The notes below the pieces were generated by a model. The model had not been told where the DNA came from, ran no database searches, and saw only the letters and a list, made by a program, of their open reading frames with translations. 64,000 nucleotides of DNA from Nocardioides nitrophenolicus (GTDB lineage Bacteria; Actinomycetota; Actinomycetes; Propionibacteriales; Nocardioidaceae), in the NCBI RefSeq assembly GCF_016907515.1, contig NZ_JAFBBY010000001.1, forward strand, positions 4,030,001 to 4,094,000. Reading direction: 5' to 3'. Of the stretch, positions 1 to 9,886 are shown in pieces. Every line of letters starts with the position of its first letter. Position 1 is the stretch's first letter. Position numbers and translations under genes: made by a program.

Positions 1-1
1 C

Positions 2-1264
2 AAGGCGCTGGCGCTGCCCTACGACCGGGCCAAGTACCGCGAGCTGCGCACCCTCTCGGGCGGCGAGCAGAAGCGGCTGGTGCTGGAGTACCTGCTCGCC
101 GGGCCCGAGGAGGTGCTGCTGCTCGACGAGCCCGACAACTTCCTCGACGTCCCCGGGAAGATCTGGCTGGAGCAGCGGATCGCCGCCTCCGACAAGACGA
201 TCCTGTTCATCAGCCACGACCGCGAGCTGCTCGCCAACGCCGCCACCCACGTCGTCACCGTCGAGCTCGGCGCGGGCGGCGGGGGCAACAGCGTCTGGAC
301 CCACCCGGGCGGGTTCACGTCGTACCACGAGGCCAGGAAGGACCGGTTCGCCCGCTTCGCCGAGCTGCGCCGGCGCTGGGACGAGGAGCACGCCAAGATC
401 AAGGCGCTGGTGCTGCGGCTGAAGGTCAAGGCGGAGTACAACGACGGCATGTCCTCGCAGTACCGCGCGGCGCAGACCCGGCTGCGCAAGTTCGAGGAGG
501 CCGGCCCGCCGACCGAGCAGCCGCGCGAGCAGCAGGTCACGATGCGGCTGTCCGGCGCGCGCACCGGCAAGCGCGCGGTCGTGTGCGAGGACCTCGAGCT
601 GACCGGCCTGATGAAGCCGTTCGACCTCGAGGTCTGGTACGGCGACCGGCTCGCCGTGCTCGGCTCCAACGGCTCCGGCAAGTCCCACTTCCTGCGCCTG
701 CTGGCGGCCGGCGGCAGCGACCCCGACGTCGAGCACCGGCCCGTGGGCGACGTCCCCATCGCGCCGGTCGCGCACTCCGGCCGGGCCCGGCTCGGCGCGC
801 GGGTGCGGCCCGGCTGGTTCGTGCAGACCCACGAGCACCCCGAGCTGACCGGTCGCACCCTGGTCGAGATCCTGCACCGCGGCGACGGCGTGCCCAACGG
901 CCGGCAGGGGATGGGCCGCGAGGCGGCCAGCCGGGTGCTCGACCGCTACGAGCTCGCCGCCAGCGCCGAGCAGCCCTTCGAGTCGCTGTCCGGCGGTCAG
1001 CAGGCCCGCTTCCAGATCCTGCTGCTCGAGCTCTCCGGCGCCACCCTGCTGCTGCTCGACGAGCCGACCGACAACCTCGACGTGCAGTCCGCGGAGGCTC
1101 TCGAGGAGGGTCTCGCCGCCTTCGACGGCACCGTCGTCGCGGTCACCCACGACCGCTGGTTCGCCCGCGGGTTCGACCGGTTCTGCGTCTTCGGGGCCGA
1201 CGGCACGGTCTACGAGTCCGACGGCCCGGTCTGGGACGAGGGCCGGGTGGCGCGGGTCCGGTGA
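2..1264 (+). CDS. ABC-F family ATPase, 5'-truncated by window edge
   Basis: The reading frame is open from the first bases, so the N-terminus lies outside the window. Two ABC ATPase halves are recognisable. The first keeps its signature LSGGEQKR and Walker B LLLLDEPDNFLD, but its Walker A is cut off. The second has Walker A GSNGSGKS, signature LSGGQQAR and Walker B LLLLDEPTDNLD. A charged linker with the consensus of the ABC-F interdomain arm sits between them. There are no membrane segments. Soluble duplicated ATPases of this kind (ABC-F) act on ribosomes as translation factors or antibiotic-protection proteins; which applies here cannot be told. It ends in TGA and is followed by a small DUF5302 gene. 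Confidence 0.9.
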   Translation, partial: KALALPYDRAKYRELRTLSGGEQKRLVLEYLLAGPEEVLLLDEPDNFLDVPGKIWLEQRIAASDKTILFISHDRELLANAATHVVTVELGAGGGGNSVWTHPGGFTSYHEARKDRFARFAELRRRWDEEHAKIKALVLRLKVKAEYNDGMSSQYRAAQTRLRKFEEAGPPTEQPREQQVTMRLSGARTGKRAVVCEDLELTGLMKPFDLEVWYGDRLAVLGSNGSGKSHFLRLLAAGGSDPDVEHRPVGDVPIAPVAHSGRARLGARVRPGWFVQTHEHPELTGRTLVEILHRGDGVPNGRQGMGREAASRVLDRYELAASAEQPFESLSGGQQARFQILLLELSGATLLLLDEPTDNLDVQSAEALEEGLAAFDGTVVAVTHDRWFARGFDRFCVFGADGTVYESDGPVWDEGRVARVR

Positions 1265-1349
1265 GCGACGCGAGCCATTAATGCCTTGGCTCGCGGGCAC
1301 CTGGATGCGACGGTGGGGGAGTCACCCCCACCGCTGCGGAAGGACCACC

Positions 1350-1532
1350 ATGACTGCCAACGGCGCCAACGACGACCTCAAGGCCAAGATGCGCGAGGCC
1401 CTCGACCGCAAGAACCACAAGGAGCAGGGCGTGCACGCCGACGGCCCGACCAAGGAGAAGGCGCACGGCTCCGAGGTGGTCGGCGGCGCTCCGAAGATGC
1501 ACCGCCGCAAGGCCGGTGGCGGCGGCTCCTAG
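1350..1532 (+). CDS. DUF5302-family small protein
   Basis: A 60-residue protein beginning MTANGANDDLKAKM and ending in a Gly-rich tail KAGGGGS. The lysine/acid-rich helix followed by the HADGPTKEKAHGSE stretch matches my memory of the actinobacterial DUF5302 family, whose function is unknown. The ATG at 1350 is chosen over an upstream in-frame start at 1281 because GGAAGGA lies just before it and family members start here. It is soluble, without Cys or membrane segments. It lies 85 bp after the ABC-F gene and converges on the HtrA-like gene, with only 6 bp between stop codons. Confidence 0.8.
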   Translation: MTANGANDDLKAKMREALDRKNHKEQGVHADGPTKEKAHGSEVVGGAPKMHRRKAGGGGS

Positions 1533-1538
1533 GATCCC

Positions 1539-2759
1539 CTAGCCGTCCGAGCCGAGCTTCAGCTCGGTGCTGCTCTCCTTGCTGCCGCGCAGGTAGGTCA
1601 CCTTGACCTCGTCGCCGGGGCGGTAGGAGCGGATCGTCGCGATCAGCGACTCGCTGCCGTCGATGCGGTGGTCGTCGATCGAGGTGATCACGTCGTCCTG
1701 CTTCAGGCCGGCGTCTTCGGCGGCGGAGCCCTTCTCGATGGAGGCGATGCGGGCGCCGCTGAGCGTGGTGTCGCTGGAGCCCGCCGTACCGGCCACGTCG
1801 GCGACCTGGATGCCGAGCCGGGCATGGGTCGGGGTTTCCCCGGCCTTGAGCTGGTCGATGATCGGCAGCACCTCGTCGATCGGGATCGCGAAGCCGAGGC
1901 CGATCGAGCCCGACTCGGCGCCCTGGCCCGAGGAGGTGGAGCGGATCGAGGCGTTGATGCCGACCAGCTGGCCGTCCATGTTGACCAGCGGCCCGCCGCT
2001 GTTGCCGGGGTTGATCGCCGCGTCGGTCTGGATGGCGGGATACGCCGTGGCATTGCCCTGGGCGTCGCGCGCGACCTCGACCGGCCGGTCGAGCGCGCTG
2101 ACGATGCCGCTGGTGACCGTGGCGTCGAGGCCGAAGGGCGACCCGATCGCCACGACCTGCTCTCCGACGTCGAGGTTGCTGGACTTGCCGATGGTGATCG
2201 GCTTCAGGTCGGAGACGCCGTCGACCTTGACCAGGGCGGTGTCGGTGAGCGGGTCGGTGCCGACGACGGTGGCCCGCACCTTCTTGCCGTCGTTGAACGA
2301 CACGGTCACCTCGGCCTGGTCGGCCGGGATCTGCCCGCCCAAGGTGACCACGTGGTCGTTGGTGAGGATCAGCCCGTCGGTGTCGAGGATGACGCCCGAG
2401 CCGCTGCCGGCCGAGCCGCCGCCACTGACGCCGAGGGCCACCACGGACGGCAGCACCGTCGACGCGACGGACTCCACGCTGCCCGTGGCCGCGGGCCGGT
2501 TGCCGTTGTCGACGACCGGCAGCGACGACGAGCCGCCGGCGCTGCCGGAGCCGCCCTGGGAGCTGTCGTAGAGCGCCGCGGTGGCGACCCCGGCCCCACC
2601 CCCGACGACCAGGGCGCCGGTCAGCACCGCGACCGCGAACCCGGCCCGCCTCGGTCGCCGGTGTGGGGCCGGCGCCCTCTCGAAGGAGGGGGGCGGGAAC
2701 GCGGGCGGAGCGGGAGGAACCGGCGGGGTCGGCGGAATCGGGGGCAGGGCCTGGGTCAT
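1539..2759 (-). CDS. HtrA/DegP-like membrane-anchored serine protease with PDZ domain
   Basis: Trypsin-like serine protease of 406 residues. It has a Pro-rich cytoplasmic head (1-30), one membrane segment (about 41-62), a protease domain with catalytic triad His136 (LTNDHVV), Asp173 (LTDTALVKVD) and Ser254 (GNSGGPLV), and a C-terminal PDZ domain. This is the usual layout of actinobacterial PepD/HtrA proteins, which degrade or refold damaged proteins outside the membrane. The ATG at 2759 is preferred. The open frame continues to 2882, but that extension would run into the palindromic repeat at 2866-2974. No sensor-kinase partner is adjacent. Confidence 0.93.
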   Translation of the reverse strand: MTQALPPIPPTPPVPPAPPAFPPPSFERAPAPHRRPRRAGFAVAVLTGALVVGGGAGVATAALYDSSQGGSGSAGGSSSLPVVDNGNRPAATGSVESVASTVLPSVVALGVSGGGSAGSGSGVILDTDGLILTNDHVVTLGGQIPADQAEVTVSFNDGKKVRATVVGTDPLTDTALVKVDGVSDLKPITIGKSSNLDVGEQVVAIGSPFGLDATVTSGIVSALDRPVEVARDAQGNATAYPAIQTDAAINPGNSGGPLVNMDGQLVGINASIRSTSSGQGAESGSIGLGFAIPIDEVLPIIDQLKAGETPTHARLGIQVADVAGTAGSSDTTLSGARIASIEKGSAAEDAGLKQDDVITSIDDHRIDGSESLIATIRSYRPGDEVKVTYLRGSKESSTELKLGSDG

Positions 2760-3098
2760 GTCACCCACTGTGCGAGCGGTCCCTGTGATCCGGCTGAGGA
2801 CGGGGTGAGGAGTTCCGGTGAGAGGCCGGTGCGTCGCGGGGGTGGGGCGCGGCTGGCCCGACCGCTGTAACACGTTGTCCACCCGACAACCTGGCCCGAA
2901 TCAGCTGATCGGAGCGCTGTGGCGGCCGTTTTCTGCTGACAGCGGGCGACCAGACGTATGGACAGCGTGTTACATCACCCGTCCCGGCACGTGCGCATCG
3001 CTACCGCGAGCATCCACAGCCGGCACGCAGGCGAGGGTCGTCCACAGGCGGTGGGCTCGGGGTCGCCGGAGGGAAGGCGGACGGCTGATCGTCTTCGC
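2760..3098. other. Intergenic region between HtrA-like and AbiEi-like genes
   Basis: A 339-bp divergent gap that must contain the promoters of both flanking genes. Its one distinct structure is the 109-bp palindrome at 2866-2974. I found no convincing -35/-10 pair and no RNA gene. Confidence 0.6.
2866..2974. repeat. 109-bp palindromic repeat, left copy
   Basis: The ends TGTAACACGTTGTCC (2866-2880) and GGACAGCGTGTTACA (2960-2974) are inverted repeats matching at 14 of 15 positions. A second element of exactly 109 bp with the same ends lies at 4167-4275. Reverse-complementing that copy also aligns an internal CTGCTGACAGC block at the same offset, so the two are inverted copies of one element. 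They bracket a single gene. Confidence 0.85.
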
Positions 3099-4151
3099 AT
3101 GAATGCTCGGGTGGGCGCGCTGATGAGCGCGCAGTGGGGCCTGATCACCAGGCGTCAGGCGATCGGTGCCGGCATGCTCGGCCACCGGATCGACAGCCTC
3201 GTTCGCGCAGGGACGTGGATCGCCGTCCGGCGAGGGGTGTACGCCGAAGCGGCGTACGTCTCCTCGCTCACCACCTACCCCCACCTCAGGGTGCTCACGG
3301 ACCGGGCCGACAGTCTGCGCGTCGACGACCCGCATGTGATGTCCCACCACTCCTCAGCGCTCGTCCAGCAGCTCGACGTGCTTCGTGAGCCCGAGCCGGT
3401 GACGCACATCGGCCGTCCCGGCATCGTCGGCGCTCACCTGCGCCATGGCGTCAAGCATCACCTGGCGCCGTTCGAGCCGGGCCAGGTCGTCGAGATCGAC
3501 GGGGTGCCCGTCCTCGACCCCTCGCGGACCAGCCTCGACATCGCTCGCGAGCACGGCTACCTGCAAGGCCTGGTCGCTGCTGACTCCGCCCTCCGCGCAG
3601 GCGCGACGCTCGTCGATCTCGAACGGGCGGCGAGCTCGATGACGTCGTGGCCGAACGTCACCGTGGTGCGCGATGTCATCGCGTCCGCGTCCCCGCTCAC
3701 GGACTCGGTCGCCGAGACGCTCGGCCGGGACCTCGTCAGCCAGCTCGGCTACGGCGTACCTCAGCCACAGTTCGGGCTCACGGCGGAGGGCCGGACCGTG
3801 TGGTGCGACCTGCGTCTGGGACGGCACTTCTTCGAGATCGACGGCAGGTCGAAGCTGCGCTCGGTGGGCGCCGGCGGCTTCGCCGTGAAGGATCCAGAGG
3901 ACGTGCTCTGGGACGAGAAACTGCGTCAGGACTTCGTGACCGGGTTCAAGACAGGCGTGTCGCGGCTGACGTGGAGGGACTTCTTCGGACGTCGGCGACA
4001 GATCGCGCTGGAGCGCTGTCGTCGGGAGTTCCTCGACACCTGCTCCCGGTTCGGTGCGGACGCGACCGATCTCGCGCAGTTCCGCCCCCGCCATGCCAAG
4101 CCGCGCGTCGTCGTACGACGGGGGCCGGTCCTTCCGACGTGGTCGCCGTGA
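3099..4151 (+). CDS. AbiEi antitoxin-like protein with DUF559/Vsr-like C-terminal domain
   Basis: About 350 residues. The N-terminus (MNARVGALMSAQWGLITRRQ, then a GTWIAVRRGVY turn) resembles the winged-helix domain of type IV toxin-antitoxin AbiEi antitoxins. The C-terminal third has FFEIDGRSKLR followed by a Glu/Asp-rich helix, resembling the PD-(D/E)XK-like core of DUF559/Vsr proteins. No AbiEii-like nucleotidyltransferase toxin lies nearby, so the classical toxin-antitoxin pair is incomplete. Such solitary genes are common and multicopy in Nocardioides-type genomes; their role is unknown. Start could instead be the ATG at 3123. The gene is enclosed by two inverted 109-bp palindromes, which suggests a mobile or mobilisable cassette. 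Confidence 0.7.
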   Translation: MNARVGALMSAQWGLITRRQAIGAGMLGHRIDSLVRAGTWIAVRRGVYAEAAYVSSLTTYPHLRVLTDRADSLRVDDPHVMSHHSSALVQQLDVLREPEPVTHIGRPGIVGAHLRHGVKHHLAPFEPGQVVEIDGVPVLDPSRTSLDIAREHGYLQGLVAADSALRAGATLVDLERAASSMTSWPNVTVVRDVIASASPLTDSVAETLGRDLVSQLGYGVPQPQFGLTAEGRTVWCDLRLGRHFFEIDGRSKLRSVGAGGFAVKDPEDVLWDEKLRQDFVTGFKTGVSRLTWRDFFGRRRQIALERCRREFLDTCSRFGADATDLAQFRPRHAKPRVVVRRGPVLPTWSP

Positions 4152-4166
4152 GGCTCACGCCTGAGC

Positions 4167-4275
4167 TGTAACACGCTGTCCGCACGACTGGGCGACGGCT
4201 GTCAGCAGGAAAGCCCCTCGAAGAGCCTCTCCGCTGCGGAAAAGCGCCGACCAGCCTGGTGGACAGCGTGTTACA
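4167..4275. repeat. 109-bp palindromic repeat, right copy (inverted)
   Basis: The arms TGTAACACGCTGTCC (4167-4181) and GGACAGCGTGTTACA (4261-4275) are perfect inverted repeats. The length equals that of the copy at 2866-2974, and the element lies in the opposite orientation. It fills most of the gap between the AbiEi-like gene and the convergent acyl-CoA synthetase gene, so it may also act as a terminator there. Confidence 0.85.
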
Positions 4276-4304
4276 GCGCCCCCGGCGAACCACGCGGGCC
4301 GGGC

Positions 4305-5933
<1,629 letters not shown>

Positions 5934-6025
5934 GCGTGAGATTGTGGCCCACATCACAAAACGGCACAACGGAGCACGCATCGCCCGGCCACTTCCCGTT
6001 CACCTCCGTCGACGAGGATCGAGAG

Positions 6026-9000
6026 GTGAATCCCCTGCTCCGCGGCGACGAAGCGCCCGCGCCGCGCACGCTCGTCGACGTGCTCCGACGTACGGCGGCC
6101 GACCACCCGGACGCGATGGCGCTCGACAGCGGCAACGACACGGTGACCTACGCCGAGTTCGCGGAGGCCGCCGAGACGGTGGCGGTCGAGCTGGCGGAGC
6201 TCGGGATCGGGCCGGGGGACAAGGTCGGGGTGCGGCTGCCGTCGGGCACCACCGACCTCTACGTCGCGATCATGGGGATCCTGTTCGCCGGCGCCGCCTA
6301 CGTGCCGGTCGACGCCGACGACCCGGAGGAGCGCGCCCGGCTGGTGTTCGGGGAGGCCCGGGTCGCGGCGCTGATCGGCCCGGGGCTGGTCATCGAGGCC
6401 CGCCGCGAGGCCGCCGCCCGGTCCCGGCGCGACCCGGCGCCGGACGACGACGCGTGGGTGATCTTCACCTCCGGCTCGACCGGCACGCCCAAGGGCGTGG
6501 CCGTCACCCACCGCAACGCCGCCGCCTTCGTCGACGCCGAGTCGCTGATGTTCCTGCGGGACGCCCCGATCGGCCCGAGCGACCGGGTGATGGCGGGGCT
6601 GAGCGTCGCCTTCGACGCGAGCTGTGAGGAGATGTGGCTGGCCTGGCGGTACGGCGCCTGCCTGGTCCCGGCGCCCCGCGCACTGGTGCGCAGCGGCGTC
6701 GACGTCGGCCCCTGGCTGACCGCCAACGACATCACCGTGGTCTCGACCGTGCCGACCCTGGTCAGCCTGTGGCCCGACGACGCGCTGGCGCGGGTCCGGC
6801 TGCTGATCCTCGGCGGTGAGGCGCTGCCGCCCGAACTGGCCGCCCGCCTGGTCGAGCCCGGGCGCGAGGTGTGGAACACCTACGGCCCGACCGAGGCCAC
6901 CGTCGTCGCCTGCGGAGCCCCGGTCGAGGCCGAGGGGCCGGTGCGGATCGGGCTGCCGCTGGCCGGCTGGGACCTGGTCGTCGTCGACCCCGCGACCGGC
7001 GAGCCGGTCGCCGAGGGGGAGCGCGGCGAGCTGATCATCGGCGGCGTCGGCCTGGCCCGCTACCTCGATCCCGCGAAGGACGCCGAGAAGTACGCGCCGA
7101 TGCCGACACTCGGCTGGGAGCGGGCCTACCGCAGCGGCGACATCGTGGTCAACGACCCGGCCGGGCTGCTGTTCGCCGGCCGTGCCGACGACCAGGTCAA
7201 GGTCGGCGGCCGCCGGATCGAGCTGGGCGAGATCGACTCGGCGCTGCTGGCCCTGCCCGGCGTGAGCGCGGCGGCGGCCGCCGTACGCCGCACCAGCACC
7301 GGCAACCAGCTGCTCGTCGGCTATGTCGCGACCACCGCCGACTACGACGGCGCCGCGGCCACCGCCCACCTGCGCGCCACCATGCCGGCCGCCCTGGTGC
7401 CCCGGCTCGCGGTGGTCGAGGAGATCCCGACCCGCACGTCCGGCAAGGTCGACCGCGACGCGCTGCCGTGGCCGCTCGCGGCGGCCGATCCCGCCGACGC
7501 GGGCCTGCACGGCACCGCCGCGCGGATCGCCGAGGTCTGGCAGCAGGTGATCGGCGCGGCGCCGGACGGCCCGAGGTCCGACTTCTTCGACCTGGGCGGC
7601 GGCAGCCTGACCGCCGCCCAGGTGGTCACCCTGCTGCGCGCCGACCAGCCCGAGCTGACCGTCGCCGACCTCTACGAGCACTCGACCGTCGACGGCCTGG
7701 CGGCCTTCCTCGACTCCCTGGAGCCGAGCGCACTGGCCGAGCAGAGCCGCAAGGTGATGCCGATCCCGCGCAAGACCCAGATCGGCCAGGTGCTCGCCGT
7801 CCCGCTGCTGCGCGCGCTCGCGGCGCCGCGCTGGGTCGCCGGGACGCTGACCGCCGCCCGGCTCGGCCACGACCTGCTCGACATCGCCTGGCTCCCGGCC
7901 GTGCCGTGGTGGGTGCTCACGCTGCTGCTCGTCGTGTTCGTCAGCCCGCCGGGCCGGATGCTCCTCGCCGCCAAGCTGGCCCAGGCGGTGCTCGCCGGCG
8001 TGACCCCGGGCGCGTACCCGCGCGGCGGCAAGGTGCACCTGCGGATCTGGACTGCCGAGCGGCTGGCCGACGAGCTGGGGGCGACCCGGCTGGCCGGGGC
8101 GCCGTACATCACCTGGTACGCCCGGCTGCTCGGCGCCAAGGTGGCCCGTGGCGCCGACCTCCACTCGCTGCCGCCCGTCACCGGGCACCTGACCGTCGGG
8201 AAGGGCGCGTCGATCGAGCCGGAGGTCGACCTCACCGGCTACTGGATCGACGGCGACACCCTCCATGTCGGCGGCATCCGGGTCGGCCGGCGGGCCCGGG
8301 TCGGCACCCGCTCGATGCTCTGCCCGGGCGCGGTCGTCGGCGACGACGCCGAGGTGGCGCCGGGCTCGGCGGTGTTCGGACAGGTCCCCGCGGGGGAGTT
8401 CTGGTCGGGCGCGCCCGCGACCCGGGCCAGCTCCGCGGCGCGCGGCCCGTGGGCCGAGCGGCCGGCCGCCTCGCGCCGCTCGCTGCGCACCTGGGCGACG
8501 GCGTACGGCGCCGTGGCGGGCCTGCTCTCCTGCCTGCCCGCGCTCGCCGTGCTGGTCGTGGCGGTGCCCGTCCTGCTCCTGGCCGACCTCGGCAGCACGA
8601 CCGGGCCGCGCGACGCGGTCGGCGCGCTGCTGCCGTGGCTGGTGCCCGGCGTGGTGGCCGGCTGCGTCGTGCTGGCGCTGCTGGTGCTGGTCGTGGTGCG
8701 GCTGCTGGCCCGCGGGATCAAGCCCGGCGCGCACCCACTGCAGAGCGGAGCGGCGCTGTGCGTGTGGTCCACGATCCGGGTCCTCGACGAGGCTCGGACC
8801 TGGCTGTTCCCGCTCTACAGCTCGCAGCTCACGCCCGGCTGGCTGCGGCTGCTCGGCGCGCGGATCGGCAAGGACGTGGAGGCGTCGACCGCGCTGATGA
8901 TCCCGTCCCTGGTCACCGTCAGCGACCAGGCCTTCCTCGCCGACGACACGCTGATCGGCGGCTACGAGCTCGGCGGCGGCTGGCTGCGCGCCGAGCGGGT

Positions 9001-9883
9001 CAAGGTCGGCAAGCGCGCCTTCGTCGGCAACTCGGCGATGGCCGCGCCCGGTCGCAAGGTCCCGAAGCGCTCCCTGGTGGCGGTGCTCTCGGCCGCGCCG
9101 GCCCGGGGCACGGTCAAGGCGGGCGAGTCCTGGCTCGGCAGCCCGCCGGCCCCGCTGCGCCGCGCCGAGCAGGGCTCCGCCGACGAGCGGACCTATGCGC
9201 CGCCGACCCGGCTCAAGGTCGCCCGGGCCTGCTGGGAGATCGCGCGGCTGCTGCCCGTCACCCTCGCCGTCGCGCTCCACCTCGGCGTGCTGCTGGGCAG
9301 CCTCGCCGTGTGGGACCGGCACGGCGCGCTCGCCGGGCTGCTCGTCGTACCCGTGCTGCTGTGGGCGGCCGGCCTGGTCGCCGCCGTGGTCGCCGTGCTC
9401 GCGAAGTGGCTGCTGGTCGGCCGGGTCCGCGCCGGCTCGCACCCGCTGTGGAGCTCCTTCGTGTGGCGCAACGAGCTCGCCGACACCTTCGTCGAGGTGG
9501 TCGCGACGCCCTGGTTCGCCGGGCTCGCGACCGGGTCGCCGCTCATCGCCGTGTGGTTCCGTGCGATGGGTGCCACGGTCGGCCGCGGCGTGTGGTGCGA
9601 GTCGTACTGGCTGCCCGAGCCGGACCTCGTCGACCTCGGCGACGGCGCGACCGTCAACCAGGGCAGCGTCGTGCAGACCCACCTCTTCCACGACCGGCTG
9701 CTCGCCACCGACACGGTCCGGCTGCGCCGCGGCGCCACCGTCGGCCCCAACTCCGTGGTGCTGCCTGCCGCCTCGTTGGGCAAGCACGCTACGGTCGGGC
9801 CGGTGTCCTTGGTGATGAGGGGGGAGTCCGTGCCGGACAAGACGCGTTGGATCGGCAACCCGATCGGGCCGTGGGTCGACTGA
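6026..9883 (+). CDS. Pls/PosA-family single-module nonribosomal peptide synthetase
   Basis: A 1285-residue membrane enzyme. An adenylation domain occupies about residues 15-490, with FTSGSTGTPKG (near 147), GGEALPPEL, NTYGPTEATV, YRSGDIV and GRADDQVKVGG. A carrier domain follows, with phosphopantetheine site DLGGGSLTAAQV (Ser527). The last 700 residues carry about five membrane segments (near 625-650, 828-855, 864-895, 1075-1096, 1101-1132) alternating with three hexapeptide-repeat (left-handed beta-helix) regions. There is no condensation or thioesterase domain. This is the architecture of poly-epsilon-lysine synthetase and relatives, which polymerise one amino acid at the membrane. The monomer is unknown. 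GTG 6026 is chosen; the M1 peptidase follows after 3 bp. Confidence 0.88.
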   Translation: MNPLLRGDEAPAPRTLVDVLRRTAADHPDAMALDSGNDTVTYAEFAEAAETVAVELAELGIGPGDKVGVRLPSGTTDLYVAIMGILFAGAAYVPVDADDPEERARLVFGEARVAALIGPGLVIEARREAAARSRRDPAPDDDAWVIFTSGSTGTPKGVAVTHRNAAAFVDAESLMFLRDAPIGPSDRVMAGLSVAFDASCEEMWLAWRYGACLVPAPRALVRSGVDVGPWLTANDITVVSTVPTLVSLWPDDALARVRLLILGGEALPPELAARLVEPGREVWNTYGPTEATVVACGAPVEAEGPVRIGLPLAGWDLVVVDPATGEPVAEGERGELIIGGVGLARYLDPAKDAEKYAPMPTLGWERAYRSGDIVVNDPAGLLFAGRADDQVKVGGRRIELGEIDSALLALPGVSAAAAAVRRTSTGNQLLVGYVATTADYDGAAATAHLRATMPAALVPRLAVVEEIPTRTSGKVDRDALPWPLAAADPADAGLHGTAARIAEVWQQVIGAAPDGPRSDFFDLGGGSLTAAQVVTLLRADQPELTVADLYEHSTVDGLAAFLDSLEPSALAEQSRKVMPIPRKTQIGQVLAVPLLRALAAPRWVAGTLTAARLGHDLLDIAWLPAVPWWVLTLLLVVFVSPPGRMLLAAKLAQAVLAGVTPGAYPRGGKVHLRIWTAERLADELGATRLAGAPYITWYARLLGAKVARGADLHSLPPVTGHLTVGKGASIEPEVDLTGYWIDGDTLHVGGIRVGRRARVGTRSMLCPGAVVGDDAEVAPGSAVFGQVPAGEFWSGAPATRASSAARGPWAERPAASRRSLRTWATAYGAVAGLLSCLPALAVLVVAVPVLLLADLGSTTGPRDAVGALLPWLVPGVVAGCVVLALLVLVVVRLLARGIKPGAHPLQSGAALCVWSTIRVLDEARTWLFPLYSSQLTPGWLRLLGARIGKDVEASTALMIPSLVTVSDQAFLADDTLIGGYELGGGWLRAERVKVGKRAFVGNSAMAAPGRKVPKRSLVAVLSAAPARGTVKAGESWLGSPPAPLRRAEQGSADERTYAPPTRLKVARACWEIARLLPVTLAVALHLGVLLGSLAVWDRHGALAGLLVVPVLLWAAGLVAAVVAVLAKWLLVGRVRAGSHPLWSSFVWRNELADTFVEVVATPWFAGLATGSPLIAVWFRAMGATVGRGVWCESYWLPEPDLVDLGDGATVNQGSVVQTHLFHDRLLATDTVRLRRGATVGPNSVVLPAASLGKHATVGPVSLVMRGESVPDKTRWIGNPIGPWVD

Positions 9884-9886
9884 GCC

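Noticed and set aside
1281..1349. N-terminal extension of the DUF5302 gene
   Set aside because: The ribosome-binding site sits before 1350 and family members start at MTANG-like sequences.
2760..2882. N-terminal extension of the HtrA-like protein
   Set aside because: It would be encoded partly by the 109-bp palindrome and has no homology-like features; ATG 2759 gives a normal Pro-rich head.
2866..4275. Complete AbiE toxin-antitoxin system
   Set aside because: No AbiEii-like nucleotidyltransferase toxin gene is adjacent, so only an antitoxin-like gene can be claimed.
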